This document shows positions 40,201 to 45,689 of a stretch of 64,000 nt of DNA, piece by piece. Below the pieces are notes generated by a model. It was not told where the DNA came from, did not search any database, and was given only the letters and a program-made list of their open reading frames with translations. Origin of the DNA: Owenia fusiformis (taxonomy: Eukaryota > Annelida > Polychaeta > Sabellida > Oweniidae). The DNA lies in the NCBI GenBank assembly GCA_903813345.2, contig CAIIXF020000080.1, positions 62,001 through 126,000 of the forward strand. The letters are read 5' to 3'. The position numbers and the translations under genes were made by a program. The stretch's first letter is position 1; each line of letters starts with the position of its first letter.

Positions 40201-43200
40201 CGCTGGCTCATCGGAACCTCATCGGCCGGGCTATGTGACTAGGCCATTAATTAGAAGAACTTTTCAAAATGACAGTATGCCGTATTGGGGTAGGACCTCT
40301 GTTCAAGAAGGACTTTTCAAAATGGCCACTCAATTCAAAATGGCCGCCATTTTTCGTAAAAATATCTAATCTTTGATAATTCAAATACTACCTGACGGAT
40401 TTGATTCAAATTGTGTATGCTGTTGCCTAAGGACAAAAGAGATTTTCAAGAAGATATTTTCATCTTTCGTACAAATGTAATCTTTGATACTTCAAAATAC
40501 CAGTATACGGATGGATATACGTATATGGATGGATTTGGATCAAATTTAGTATGCTGATTCCTAAAGATAACAGAGCTTTGCTTATGAAAAAATATCGCCA
40601 CTATTATCGAAATGGCCGAAATTGATCGTTAAAATGCATTTTTTAACAAAAATACCAGTTAACAGAATTGTGTTATTTTATATGCTGATGCCAAGGAACA
40701 AATATCTGCTCAAGAAATATTTTTCAACGCGGCAGCTAAATGGCCACCAATTTTATAAAAATACTCTTAGATAACTCAAATACCACTGGACGGATTTGGT
40801 TCAAATCTTATACTTTTATATGCTGATACCCAGGGACAAAGGAGCTCTGTGCAAGAAATTTTCAAGAAGGCTGCTATTTATCAAAACATGTTTTATTCGG
40901 TAGGATTTGCTGATCAGTGATGTTGCTATTTTCTAGTTACAGCCTTTTAACCCTACTATCACACCAAACTATATCCCACTACGTTCTCGAGAACGGGTTT
41001 CAACTGTGTATGAACGGACTGGACGTACTTAGAACCGTTTTGGGTCTATTTACAAACTTCATCGAACGTACTTGAACGGGTAGGTCCTCTAGAACTTAGA
41101 ACATGCTCAAAATGCTGTCGTGGTCGTCACGTTCTACAATTAAAACGAGTGACAACGTACTAACGACGAGCTGGACGTACTACGAACGGAACCGTCGTAC
41201 TTCAATCCTACTAGGGACGATTTTACAACGAGTTGAACTGTCTGAGGACGTATTGAGAACGAGGTAGAACTAATTGCAAATGGGTTTAAACTGATTAAGA
41301 AAGTATTAAAGAATGCTTATGAACGAGTTAGCAAAAATATAGCTATCACACCAAACAAGTTGCCACTGCGTTCTTCAAAACTGGTTTTAAAGTGTGTGCG
41401 AACGGAATGAACGTAGCTGGAAATTTGTAAGGACTATTTACGAACTTCATGAACATTCTCAGACGGGAAGGTGATTTTAGAATTTTGAAATGATTAAAAA
41501 TTCGATGGCGACCATACCGTATTGTAATCAGGTCACGATGATCTTCTAGACTAAGGGACGCGTTATACGACGTTGCACACCGACGTGGTGCGACCTGAAC
41601 GAACTGCGAATGAGATGGACGTATTGAAGACTGTTTATGAACGAAGTAGCTAATTATTTTAGACATATTTCCCGACCACAGCCAGATTAAGCTCGTTTTA
41701 CGACGTTTTCGTAGGACTGGCAAGAACGGGTAAGAACTTAGTTTGGTGTGATAGGGGGGTAACCTTTTCATGAAAGCCTTCACTGTTAGGAACAGTACTG
41801 TGCCCATCTGGTTTCTGTTTTGCAAACATCAACTTGTCCCCGATGTCAGTCACATTGTATTTGGACAGGTGAATTCCTAAAATATATTTAATGTGTTTTT
41901 TCAAAGCAAAATGGCATAATCAAATCTAAAAACATATAATAATAATAATGATATAAATATAAAGCATAACACGATTTGAGATACATCAACTCAATTTGAA
42001 ATTTTGATGTGTCTGATTGCTTACCACTTGTGTCGGTTTCATTGATGTAGTATGCCCAGTTAGTTTGTCTTGTCTTCATGTTAGACACATGTAACCTTGC
42101 AGATAGATGGCTAACAATTGCTTTTTTAAGTATTACTACTTCTTCATCCTCATCTTCAGGATACCATACCATGTTTGCTTCACCGTGCCCGTCGATGCTA
42201 AAGTGGAACCTAAATGGAGAATTAATCTATATTCTTAATAATAATATTAGTTGCTCAGCCAAAGTCTTTTAGATATTTATTTTCTCTATCATATGTGCTA
42301 TTTTTAGGGAGACAATGCACACAATTACGAGACACGATTGTTTTAACAGTAGAATGGAAATGAAAATGATATCTTTATTGATAAAGCAACTCAAATAATA
42401 GGTTCAATTTCTGGCTTTGCATTCAACCGTCAAAGGTTGGATCAGTTTTCCTTCACAACAAGTATAATATGGTTACGTACCATTTTCCAAACTCAAAATG
42501 TCGTGCAGCATTGTCTTTGCCTACAAGAAACAAGATATCAGGCTGACCTCTCTATGATTTAGATGTAATAATATTACATTGTATTAAGGTACCATGGTGC
42601 TTAACAGGAAATTACTAAACAGAAAGTGACAAAACCATGCTGGGTTTTGTATATATATTTGAACCAAGATAACAGAGTTCTATTCTGTTTTGACCTCCAT
42701 TCAGTTTATCTAGTTCCACATATCATTTACATGACCAGGATTACAATGACCATGGTCAGAATGACCCTAAAAATAACCCTTTCAGCCCTCTGAAAATGTG
42801 ACTGAAAAATAGCTAAAAGTAGGAGCTTAGGAAAGGTCACTAAGCAGAATATTTTGAATTTTTCAGAAAAAGTGGTCAATATATTGTTCTAAATGATGCA
42901 ATCTTTGAAAATGTGATATTATACGTAAAATAAGAAAAAATGAGAAAAACTAAATTGAAAAGCGATCAATTTTCCTTTTTATGACCGTCATTCTTGTTTC
43001 AGACAATTTTCTCAAATTTCAAAGATTGTATCAGTTAAAACAATATATTGGGCACATTTTCTAAAAATTTCAAAAGATTCTGTTCAGTGACCTTTTCCAA
43101 GGAGCTACTTTTACCTATTATTCAGTCACATTTTCTGTGGGCTGAAAAAGTTATTTCATCATGTTATATACGAGGGGGTATCATTAATTAAAATAATGCA

Positions 43201-44932
43201 ATGGGCTTGTGTGATCGAAAATAAATGTGCTCTTCACAAGCAGGAATTTTACATGAAAAGATATGATTGCCCATCTTCCTCTGATGTGATTTTGAAATAT
43301 CCGGGATTTGTTTTCATTGTGACTTGTGTACTCTTGGATGCTTTCGCTAATTCTACACAGTTTACTATAACAATTGTTGGTCCTTTCCCAGTGACACTCA
43401 TTCTGACCATGTACATTGTGATCCTGGTCATGTAATAAATGACTCGAACAAGATTGTCTTATTTAAGGGGCCCAATTTTTCCCTTGCGCGGAATTCTTTT
43501 TTGCTGACTCGAAACTTGCCCCCTGTTAATTTCTGGATCCGCCACTGTCTTGAGTAGATAATCGTCCGATCAAACTGCAATGGGATGATTTTTGAATTGG
43601 AATTTTTGAATGGAATGAGATTTTGACCTTCTTTATTTGCCCGACGCAGCGATATGAGTAAGACTACCACCCCCCATTGAGATTTTAGTTTTCGTTTTTT
43701 GATCTCAAAATATTTAGGATGAATAAGACGCACATATATCAACAAGCGGATAGGGGCATCATAGAACAGAAAACATTTGATATTTCAGGTGAAAGAATAT
43801 ATGTGTAGCTATATTTGAAAATTGAGTAAAATAGACCTGTTTTAATGAATTTTGAAAACCTTTCGTCCTTCGCTTTTCAACATACAACAGAAACGACATC
43901 TACCTATATATGTCCCTTAATAATTATTATTATAACCGTTTAATTAACTTCAGGCTTTTACGCTGAATTATGCGTGTCATGCAGAGGTAAAAAAATTATC
44001 AAAAACTAGAATCCCCATTTTTCATAATTTGGAATACACAATGCGACAGAAAATAATACATATTGACAAAGGTTTCTCACCTATTTATTTGAGGTTATAT
44101 TCTATCAATATAAAAAATTGTATGTAATCAGTGCATCGGAGGTTTGTATTGTTTTTCAGATATTGCTGAGATAAATCGTACGAGTGAATCACTTTAACAT
44201 TAAAATGACAAATTCCACATTATGCTATTTTTCCCCAAAATGGGTTTGAGTGTTATTCCATGATGCACGTACATTATCAATAAAGGAGGACGTATTGCTC
44301 TTCCGCGAATAATTGCGACTATAGCTAAAATGCTTCTTCTCGTAATTAGATATTACTCAGTTGCTTAAAAACCAACTACCACGACCGGGTCGAATATGTG
44401 AATATTTTAGTTTTAGAATATAATAGATTACTTGGACTAGAATGCGAATACATGCATTTGTTTAGCCCAGAACAGCTGGACTTTCACATATGTGGCTTCT
44501 GGAAATCTACGTACACGTACATCATTGCTTACCATAATTGTGTTCCCCGAGATGATGCATAGACAGTTGGAGAACATCTAGCAAAATCTTTGTTTGGTTT
44601 TGTTCATGGGCGTATGGTAATAAGTTAACCTGTGTAAAATATATTCAAAATATCTGATTTCTTCGTGTTTTTGACTATACATGAAAAAATACATTTATCA
44701 ATATATATATATAGATGTATCAAGATAGTGATATAAATGCAAAACATACAACTGCACGTGTTGCTATTGGTTCCATGTCTTGGACAGCTACGTCGGACGA
44801 ATATTGATAAATGTACGATTTCCCAACTTGAAAATGGACCAAATCTTGATCCGATGCCTTTGCAGATATAATCCCCGAAACGATCAGCACAAACGTCAAC
44901 AAGCGGATAGTCGGCCACTTGAAAGCGTCCAT
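7168..44932 (-). CDS. Large lipid transfer protein (vitellogenin/MTP-like) gene, about 24 exons
   Basis: Secreted or ER-lumen lipid-binding protein of the vitellogenin/apolipophorin/MTP superfamily. Exons (minus strand): 44750-44932, possibly 43249-43425, 42481-42520, 42025-42209, 41764-41876, 37478-38040, 28150-28235, 27499-27690, 27389-27419, 24985-25197, 24470-24753, 21235-21289, 20296-20430, 19936-20147, 19675-19805, 19271-19473, 18855-19000, 18320-18652, 16682-16824, 10736-10890, 9063-9229, 8600-8771, 7552-7683, 7168-7278. Nearly all have clean GT-AG sites and matching phases. The exceptions are 28150 to 27690 and 16682 to 10890, where a small exon is probably missing, and the start (exon 1 to 42.5 kb). 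Coding total is about 4 kb (about 1320 residues), shorter than vitellogenins or apolipophorins (usually over 1700). No vWD domain or long beta-sheet region is seen. Subfamily is not determined. Confidence 0.85.
7552..7683 (-). CDS. LLTP exon: core strands of the LECT2/M23-like module
   Basis: A phase 0-0 exon (TACATTTTAG acceptor, ACG|GTAATA donor). It encodes IVVPFSGKLYVTSRNEVIIH and then DTELILVNVAVPP. It follows GSA from the previous exon, giving G-S-x-(I/V)-V-x-P-F-x-G-x-(L/I), the most characteristic stretch of M23/LECT2 beta-barrels, then N-x-V-x-I as in the family's next strand. NNT at the end is a possible glycosylation site. Confidence 0.75.
7895..8310. mobile_element. 24-bp inverted repeats enclosing a tyrosine-recombinase-like fragment
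   Basis: Perfect 24-bp inverted repeats (7895-7918, 8287-8310) lie about 370 bp apart in an LLTP intron. Between them on the plus strand, 7983-8213 encodes KELSIKELRLKCITLMALVF followed by MTRPSDFAPEGLSFNGE. L-x-x-K-x-x-x-L-x-A-L-x-x-x-x-R-x-S-D-x-A is how the catalytic-domain start of tyrosine recombinases (Crypton/DIRS type) reads. It is only a fragment; the later His-x-x-Arg and Tyr are absent. The family call is tentative. Confidence 0.45.
8445..8563. repeat. Hairpin with about 51-bp arms
   Basis: Arms 8445-8495 and 8513-8563 are complementary with few mismatches (both contain ACCACATTGTATAATAAA or its complement), around a 17-nt loop. It lies about 36 bp inside the intron after exon 8600-8771. 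Confidence 0.85.
8600..8771 (-). CDS. LLTP exon: start of a LECT2/M23-like module
   Basis: Acceptor TTTTCTCCATCTAG and donor GCG|GTATGT, joining in phase to both neighbours. It encodes IAKSLIDNVFGPKISKRFPR, a cysteine-containing turn KKCGNGFFPSTQRRRYKYSG and AQLQVKVGSA. The order C-G-x-x-x-x-x-x-x-R-x-x-x-(Y/H)-x-G-x-x-x-x-x-x-x-G-S resembles the start of LECT2/M23 folds (C-G ... R ... H-x-G-x-D ... G-S). The metal-binding His and Asp would be replaced by Tyr or Ser and Gln. This domain call is my inference; the exon itself is well supported. Confidence 0.75.
9063..10890 (-). CDS. LLTP exons 10736-10890 and 9063-9229: further helical segments
   Basis: Exon 10736-10890 encodes DEKPYWWDLKTVVLGIIEDI, a helix (IKESIESFKKFQEWSNKAEN) and ends NIDP|GTAAGT. 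Exon 9063-9229 encodes MRSLIFIELLSSLEDITTGL, LGEVLQPFIQTFQDIIVCVH and DITEALRGLKEG. They join in phase 0. The second ends with two bases at a GTAGAT donor that match the next exon. Both are amphipathic helices with no known domain signature. Confidence 0.8.
9258..9945 (+). mobile_element. Decayed mariner-like transposon fragment
   Basis: TACGAGGGTTGTCCAAGAAG at about 9257 has the look of a mariner TIR at a TA. At 9816-9930 frames encode DDWTQDDNSKSGRPNNS and, after a shift, REIAKSVSGLGEKASKV, resembling the G-R-P linker and second helix-turn-helix of mariner transposases. Much of the element is missing and no right end was found. Confidence 0.5.
9956..12240. other. LLTP introns with a degenerate repeat; no further gene
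   Basis: Apart from the exon at 10736-10890, this is non-coding. Between about 11700 and 12210 a loose repeat with CGATGGGACAAATTATGTCA-like and ATGCCACGCAC-like segments recurs every 200 bp or so. The open frames there are repeat-derived. Confidence 0.4.
12284..12925. mobile_element. About 640-bp MITE-like inverted-repeat element
   Basis: AGGGTGATCATTGAGTTCTG at the left and AGTTCTGGGAATT complement with TGATCACCCT at the right form about 30-bp terminal inverted repeats with a few mismatches. No clear target duplication and no coding sequence. Confidence 0.6.
13061..13252 (+). CDS. THAP zinc-finger exon on the opposite strand, inside an LLTP intron
   Basis: ATG at 13061 opens MPKCCVAVECSNR, then ITFYRFPSD, LWINAVKRQNW and LCSAHF. 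These are the THAP signature C-x2-4-C ... F-x-x-F/P ... W ... C-x2-H, a sequence-specific DNA-binding domain used by host regulators and by P-element-type transposases. The exon ends at a good donor near 13245 (TCAG|GTACAG). No following exon is recognised nearby, so it is either the first exon of a nested gene or a transposon remnant. Residues up to that donor are coding; the last two codons of the open frame are intronic. Confidence 0.65.
   Translation: MPKCCVAVECSNREQVGITFYRFPSDKKSPVKRKLWINAVKRQNWEPKEHDRLCSAHFLSGTV
13345..13420 (+). repeat. Possible hAT-type end (CAGTGGCGTAGCCAGG)
   Basis: The string CAGTGGCGTAGCCAGG followed by a G-rich stretch is a common terminus of hAT-like repeats in animals. 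A related minus-strand end (CAGTGGCGGATCCAG) occurs near 43535-43552. Partners and target duplications were not found. Confidence 0.35.
14509..14890. repeat. Inverted-repeat element with CGAGGTCTCC ends
   Basis: CGAGGTCTCC at about 14509 and its complement at about 14880 bracket a second inverted pair (AAGGAGGATTGGCTCCCAG near 14534 and its complement near 14811). Likely a small fold-back element; no coding sequence. Confidence 0.55.
14900..16680. other. LLTP intron sequence, nothing recognised
   Basis: AT-rich intronic DNA. A stray THAP- or transposon-like exon was looked for and not found. Confidence 0.4.
16682..16824 (-). CDS. LLTP exon: amphipathic helix SISDAVEIALPWAAQQVEEA
   Basis: Starts in phase 0 after TTTTTACTAG and continues the helical region (SLEDLLRSPKTAIATVAKSV). 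The best donor is CA|GTAGGA, leaving two bases. The next recognised exon (10890) needs one, so at least one small exon is expected in the 5.8-kb intron between, which I could not find. That intron also holds a plus-strand THAP exon and several MITEs. Confidence 0.75.
17577..17955. repeat. Two tandem GC-rich hairpin repeats
   Basis: Units 17577-17742 and 17760-17955 each read GTTTTCATGTTCGAATCG or similar, TAATATAGACC, a self-complementary block (for example TCGAATACACCCC with GGGGTGTATTCGA) around CTTCGGTCGTTCGGGGTACA, and end CTCTTCGGTCTATATTTCTT. Arms within each unit pair over about 70 bp. The two units are diverged. Confidence 0.75.
18320..18652 (-). CDS. LLTP exon: 111-residue helical segment
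   Basis: A phase 0-0 exon with excellent splice sites (TTCATTACAG; AAT|GTAAGTATA). The product is strongly helical and amphipathic: FDDALKLVQLYDVIANKVIG, then FSDMIKRYQQISIADVFDVM, VPKNLNLNRFIDHAMIQFGK, and VVKIKEVIQKTNSLVMDIKK. It contains no cysteine. This replaces the long beta-sheet lipid-binding region of vitellogenins. Exchangeable-apolipoprotein-like helices would be one reading. I recognise no named domain. Confidence 0.85.
18855..19000 (-). CDS. LLTP exon: C-sheet-like strands
   Basis: The exon (TATTACAG acceptor, CAG|GTGAAT donor, phase 2 to 0) encodes PLRGHFLVDIHDMVYARGVI followed by DLDFVLAEVCFNGEVKYG. Alternating hydrophobic residues suggest beta-strands, in the place where vitellogenin and MTP have the C-terminal sheets of the lipid cavity. 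The similarity is only at the level of pattern and position. A single cysteine is present. Confidence 0.8.
19271..19473 (-). CDS. LLTP exon with furin-type site RHRQKR-G
   Basis: Residues SVRHRQKRGINPLEYKLIDI include a dibasic R-Q-K-R/G sequence matching the furin consensus R-x-(K/R)-R. It falls just after the helical domain and before a beta-strand pair (INIELPGIDWEKRIGIDEIG). Insect apolipophorin precursors and some vitellogenins are cut by furin at comparable junctions, so processing into two chains is plausible here. The exon is in phase with both neighbours (one-base overhangs each side) and ends with a strong GTAAGTGG donor. Confidence 0.85.
19675..21289 (-). CDS. LLTP exons 21235-21289, 20296-20430, 19936-20147, 19675-19805: HEAT-like superhelix
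   Basis: Four in-phase exons encode helical repeats: MAVDVIEAYAFANRSRFE; YKVKNRAILTLGSMAKTFTK; then KAGLIHAIGNAADESSFPYV with LLKRSAVQALRHYQMDE; then AAHHILSVALTDPEPHVRHQ. The pattern K-x-x-x-I-x-A-I-G-N-x-x-x-x-x-x-x-(P)-x-L-x-x-(Y/I) followed by R-x-x-A-(V/A)-x-A-L is the most recognisable stretch of the LLTP helical domain, shared by vitellogenin, apolipophorin and MTP. All acceptors are YAG with T-rich tracts. Donors are GTATGT, GTATTT, GTTTGC and GTAGGA. Confidence 0.9.
21651..23790 (-). mobile_element. 5'-truncated non-LTR retrotransposon with long RT ORF
   Basis: ORF 21952-23787 (611 codons) is uninterrupted. It encodes a non-LTR reverse transcriptase: LFKNYRPISLLSVFSKLLEK, GLYLDLSKAFDTIDH (first catalytic Asp), GVPQGSVLGPVLFTLYINDL and the active-site F-A-D-D-T. 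The thumb and C-terminal region follow. The endonuclease and ORF1 are missing upstream. An A-rich tail appears on the minus strand at 21651-21683 (T-rich as written), so insertion was by target-primed reverse transcription. The intact frame suggests it is recent. Clade is not determined beyond the Jockey/CR1-like group. It lies in an LLTP intron on the same strand. Confidence 0.9.
23838..24125. repeat. Inverted repeat with poly-G/poly-C arms
   Basis: A run AATAATCGAAAATAAT with GAACGG-AGG(G)n near 23850-23910 is complementary to (C)n-CTCCGTTCG with ATTATTTTCGATTTTTTAT near 24073-24112. It is a MITE-like fold-back just upstream of the LINE. Confidence 0.65.
24470..25197 (-). CDS. LLTP exons 24985-25197 and 24470-24753: start of the helical lipid-transfer domain
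   Basis: Exon 24985-25197 encodes LPIMTVLSHDHLHLTAILTS and then VEPKDLKEDDLVVPRYN. Exon 24470-24753 encodes TAAQLMKHLSDPDIAIFAKA, then MDVIAMMGTNHSLDLIVKHV and GGMLHFVKLEFPPPG. The G-T-x-x-S-L-x-L-I-x-x-x-(V/I) run followed by a helix ending in P-P is typical of the alpha-superhelix of vitellogenin_N/MTP domains. The two exons join in phase (trailing G plus leading AT). The donor is GTAGGT in phase 0. The intron between them contains a perfect 67-bp palindrome. Confidence 0.85.
24835..24901. repeat. Perfect 67-bp palindrome (32-bp arms, 3-nt loop)
   Basis: Arms 24835-24866 and 24870-24901 are exact complements around TAA. It sits in the intron between LLTP exons 24985-25197 and 24470-24753. 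No TSD was identified. Confidence 0.95.
25753..26939. mobile_element. 1.19-kb element with TCAGGTGTCCCA ends and TA duplication
   Basis: Terminal TCAGGTGTCCCA inverted repeats lie next to TA on each side (25751-25752, 26940-26941). Inside are two further hairpins: 25786-25822 with 26024-26062 (TTCTCGGCAA), and about 26479-26535 with 26601-26657 (TTTGGTTGATTTTA). No transposase is seen. Tc1/mariner-type MITE or a composite. Confidence 0.7.
27389..28235 (-). CDS. LLTP exons 28150-28235, 27499-27690, 27389-27419: unassigned beta-rich insert
   Basis: The first exon (TTTCAG acceptor, GTAAGATCA donor) encodes MVEYNKMNKVPERVVSAVNF and ends with two extra bases. The second encodes GDPEGDNLC, then FTVSLFYPGNCMTTILNYAD, and ends LYVTR|GTAAGT. 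It can start at 27690 (phase 0) or 27677 (phase 2), neither matching the previous exon, so a small exon is probably missing. The 31-nt exon (DHGEGWASDI) fits both neighbours in phase. Together they form a mostly beta-strand region between the N-sheet and the helical domain that I cannot match to a named fold. The open frame and splice sites are clear; the function is not. Confidence 0.65.
28560..29487 (-). mobile_element. Decayed LINE, downstream half (joined to 38961-39250)
   Basis: Frames with indels encode VSLLSIFSKIYEKC, YGFEKDHSTFMVVLKFVESA, MCDLSKAFDSLNHN, CVPQGIILGPLWFIIYINDI, Y-A-D-D-S-N and NNTLLDRTIVGNFLGVLIDE. These correspond in order to the RT of the LINE at 21.9-23.8 kb. Reading across the TA at 29486-29487 into 38961 gives a continuous frame (SSPLTYIINQSCMQCIF), so this half and 38961-39250 are one element split by 29488-38958. 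Confidence 0.85.
29492..31297. mobile_element. 1.81-kb element, CACGGTG ends, 5-bp duplication ACACT
   Basis: 29-bp TIRs (CACGGTGTTATAGCATGACG... at 29492-29520; complement at 31269-31297) differ at one base. ACACT is duplicated exactly at 29487-29491 and 31298-31302. A CAC-starting TIR with a 5-bp duplication is the signature of the Transib superfamily (relatives of RAG), though no transposase is present to confirm it. It contains a nested hAT-like MITE at 30620-31201. Confidence 0.85.
30620..31201. mobile_element. 582-bp hAT-like MITE, 8-bp duplication GAGGACAT
   Basis: Ends TAGAGCTCGGA and TCCGAGCTCTA form 11-bp TIRs. GAGGACAT occurs immediately outside both (30612-30619, 31202-31209). 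The 8-bp duplication and TAGAG-type TIR are diagnostic of hAT elements. No coding capacity. Confidence 0.88.
31874..32212. mobile_element. Left half of a palindromic MITE split by a 6.19-kb insert
   Basis: Begins GTTACGCGGTATATGGCAT and contains repeated CATATACCGCAGGTGA units in both orientations, ending ...GAATCGACTCT then about 60 bp of sequence absent from the 52-kb copy. It matches the left half of the intact copy at 51970-52484. The right half is at 38412-38695. Confidence 0.85.
32520..35171. repeat. 2.65-kb fold-back with about 1-kb arms
   Basis: Left arm 32520 to about 33540 and right arm about 34330-35171 are inverted copies (for example GGGTGTTATCACCCATTTTT near 32650 and its complement near 35015). 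The arms are themselves tandem arrays (about 150-170 bp) with AAGATGGCCGCCAA at each unit. The roughly 0.8-kb centre (33540-34330) is unique, with no recognised gene. Confidence 0.85.
35280..35545. repeat. CTCTG/TCTGCTCTG-rich simple repeat
   Basis: Degenerate pyrimidine-rich array (CTCTGCTCTGC, TCTACTCGGCTCTGC). The plus-strand frame across it (35227-35523) is a low-complexity artefact. The sequence from 35550 to 37470 is not recognised. Confidence 0.8.
37478..38040 (-). CDS. LLTP exon (188 codons minus one base) inside nested mobile DNA
   Basis: The exon begins at a textbook acceptor (TTTATTTACAG) in phase 0, encodes MDNWPDFLFIHCSDKHSLFS, which fits the LLTP I-x-x-x-C-x-E-x-H-x-F motif of the N-sheet, and ends in phase 0 at CAA|GTAAGA. 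The first about 30 codons and the remainder (from HEELKIDRLYIDPSTGKC onward) lie in different frames. Length is 563 nt, one short of a multiple of three, so a single-base loss near 37953 is the simplest reading. The 3' part is acidic and serine-rich, then has a hydrophobic helix (IFPITNIALLLFLD). Flanking LLTP exons are also phase 0 at both joins. The exon sits inside a 6.19-kb TIR/TSD-bounded insertion. It may be a decaying captured copy, a relocated functional exon, or intact apart from an assembly error. Confidence 0.65.
38412..38695. mobile_element. Right half of the split palindromic MITE
   Basis: Matches the right half of the 51970-52484 copy in the same orientation: GTACTGTTGATTCAGTAA, ATGCAATTGACAATTGCGTA, TATACCGCAGGTGAATCTGT, ending TACCGCGTAAC. 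A clear outer target duplication is not visible (best alignment 5 of 7 bases). Confidence 0.85.
38961..39250 (-). mobile_element. Decayed LINE, upstream half
   Basis: One frame encodes FNSFFSNIGKDTAASIGPSN, IFLRPVNHEEILRVISSLTD, AGTDNINPKVIRFNS and HLISSPLTY. This is the region just before the RT fingers of LINE ORF2. It stops exactly at the inverted-repeat end of the 9.47-kb insertion and resumes at 29487. Confidence 0.85.
39240..40890. repeat. Tandem array, about 135-bp unit with ATGGCCGCCATTTT
   Basis: Units contain GTAATCTTTGATAACTCAAA, CCAGTGGACGGATTTG, TATGCTGATGCCTAAGGACA and CAAGAAAATTTTCAAGATGG. About ten degenerate copies, interrupted by the MITE at 39750-40247. Similar in style but not identical to the array at 1.07-2.09 kb. 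Confidence 0.8.
39750..40247. mobile_element. 498-bp GC-rich MITE with TA duplication
   Basis: TIRs of 28 bp (ATGGCCTAGTCACATAGCCC... and complement) flanked by TA at 39748-39749 and 40248-40249, inserted within one unit of the surrounding array. The interior is rich in GAGCTCGGTG and CGGCCGG and is far more GC-rich than its surroundings. No coding frame. Confidence 0.88.
40957..41753. mobile_element. Fold-back element(s) with TATCACACCAAACT ends
   Basis: TATCACACCAAACT at 40957, a second copy near 41343, and its complement ending at 41753. The interior has degenerate GAACGG/CGTACT repeats. The right end lies about 10 bp from the splice donor of LLTP exon 41764-41876. Possibly two related elements in tandem. 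Confidence 0.65.
41764..42520 (-). CDS. LLTP exons 42481-42520, 42025-42209, 41764-41876: N-sheet and NETDTSG motif
   Basis: Three exons in continuous frame. The 40-nt exon encodes KDNAARHFEFGKW between a TTTCTTGTAG acceptor and a GTACGTAA donor. The second encodes FHFSIDGHGEANMVWYPEDE, then LKKAIVSHLSARL, and ends in NWAYYINETDTSG. In LLTPs the K(R/K)-G-I-x-S-x-L helix followed by N-E-T-D-x-S-G is a hallmark of the N-terminal lipid-transfer domain. The third continues HLSKYNVTDIGDKLMFAKQK, the strand after that motif, and ends in phase 0 at AAAAG|GTTACC. A fold-back repeat begins about 10 bp inside the following intron. NET is a potential N-glycosylation site. Confidence 0.85.
42530..43180. 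other. LLTP intron, inverted AT-rich sequence, no gene
   Basis: CTGACTGAAAAATAGCTAAAAGTAGGAGCT-type sequence near 42800 recurs inverted near 43100 (AGGAGCTACTTTTACCTATT), suggesting a decayed fold-back of about 400 bp. No coding signal. Confidence 0.4.
43249..43425 (-). CDS. Candidate LLTP exon in the N-terminal beta-barrel
   Basis: An open frame in intron 1 encodes VTGKGPTIVIVNCVELAKAS, matching the position where LLTPs have the strand pair with the conserved pattern G-x-(V/I)-x-(V/I)-x-x-x-C-x-(L/V)-x-L. Candidate acceptors are the AGs just upstream of the AATGAGTG stretch. A GTACAC donor after KASK would give a phase that joins cleanly to exon 42481-42520. A GTAAAA donor further down would not. 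The 5' phase does not match exon 1 directly. Boundaries are therefore uncertain, and the frame could be open by chance. Confidence 0.4.
   Translation of the reverse strand, partial: RITMYMVRMSVTGKGPTIVIVNCVELAKASKSTQVTMKTNPGYFKITSEEDGQSYLFM
44750..44932 (-). CDS. LLTP exon 1: signal peptide and first beta-strand
   Basis: The exon starts at ATG 44932 and encodes 61 residues. A hydrophobic core (LLTFVLIVSGIISA, residues about 11-24) makes a convincing signal peptide. It is followed by FQVGKSYIYQYSSDV, the first strand typical of the LLTP N-terminal beta-barrel (F-x-x-G-x-x-Y-x-Y-x-Y). The exon ends in phase 0 at a strong GTATGT donor (44744-44749). The join to the next exon is not settled: the 43.4-kb candidate needs a different phase, so a short exon may lie between. 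Confidence 0.75.
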
Positions 44933-45003
44933 GGTTGAAGGTGACCATAAGTGGTCTAGCTAGATCCGCAACATCAATTTGGCGAAAAGAATCTATCGAA
45001 CTC

Positions 45004-45011
45004 TTTTTATA
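45004..45011 (-). promoter_or_regulatory. TATA box of the LLTP gene
   Basis: A TATAAAAA element on the minus strand lies about 72 nt upstream of the signal-peptide ATG at 44932. That spacing would give a short 5' UTR of roughly 40-45 nt if transcription starts about 30 nt downstream. Nothing else in the 300 bp upstream is recognisable. The location is inferred from sequence only. Confidence 0.6.
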
Positions 45012-45689
45012 AACGCCCTATATTATTCAACCGCTTGTTCAACCCTGAGAACTTTTCTCAAGTACAGCACCGAACCAACCACATAAAAGTTTTGAAGAGA
45101 TTCATAAAATATTATTACAATTTAAGTAGATATTTCAACAAAACGAAAATGGTCCTCGAAACTGAGATTACGTATATCACCTTCTATTCATCTATATTTT
45201 TATGTGACAGATTCTTACATAAATGCCTCACATTTCTTAAGATGTCTAGAGGGTAGGAACATGTATAATGAATAATTCTGTTTGGCATCTAATAAAGAAT
45301 GTGTTAAGTGACAGGTTTGTATAAGTATAACAAAATGTTTCATGATTTACCTCTCATTGATTGCAAAGATTCTGGATAAATCATCTGGCGTCCTATACTT
45401 GTACGAACGCGGTTATGCTCCCAACGTCATGCACTCTAGACTTTTTTTAAAGGTGTACAATATGAAATCAAAGCTTAATAAAAGAGCAAATATCAAATTA
45501 AAAGTGTACTATTAAACACCTAGTATTTGTATATTTAGACTGTATATTTGCATTCCTGCGGTGGAAGAGAATTGTGTGTCGAATGTTTTAATGAGATTGA
45601 TCCGAAGGAGGTATCACTTAAAAGAACAATAAGCTCTGCAGTGCTCAATACATCCTCGTGTGTTTTCAACAAAAAAGCTCACTGTAGTA

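Noticed and set aside
41346-41825. 159-codon minus frame at the exon 41764-41876 region
   Set aside because: It is a different frame from the LLTP exon and runs through the fold-back repeat.
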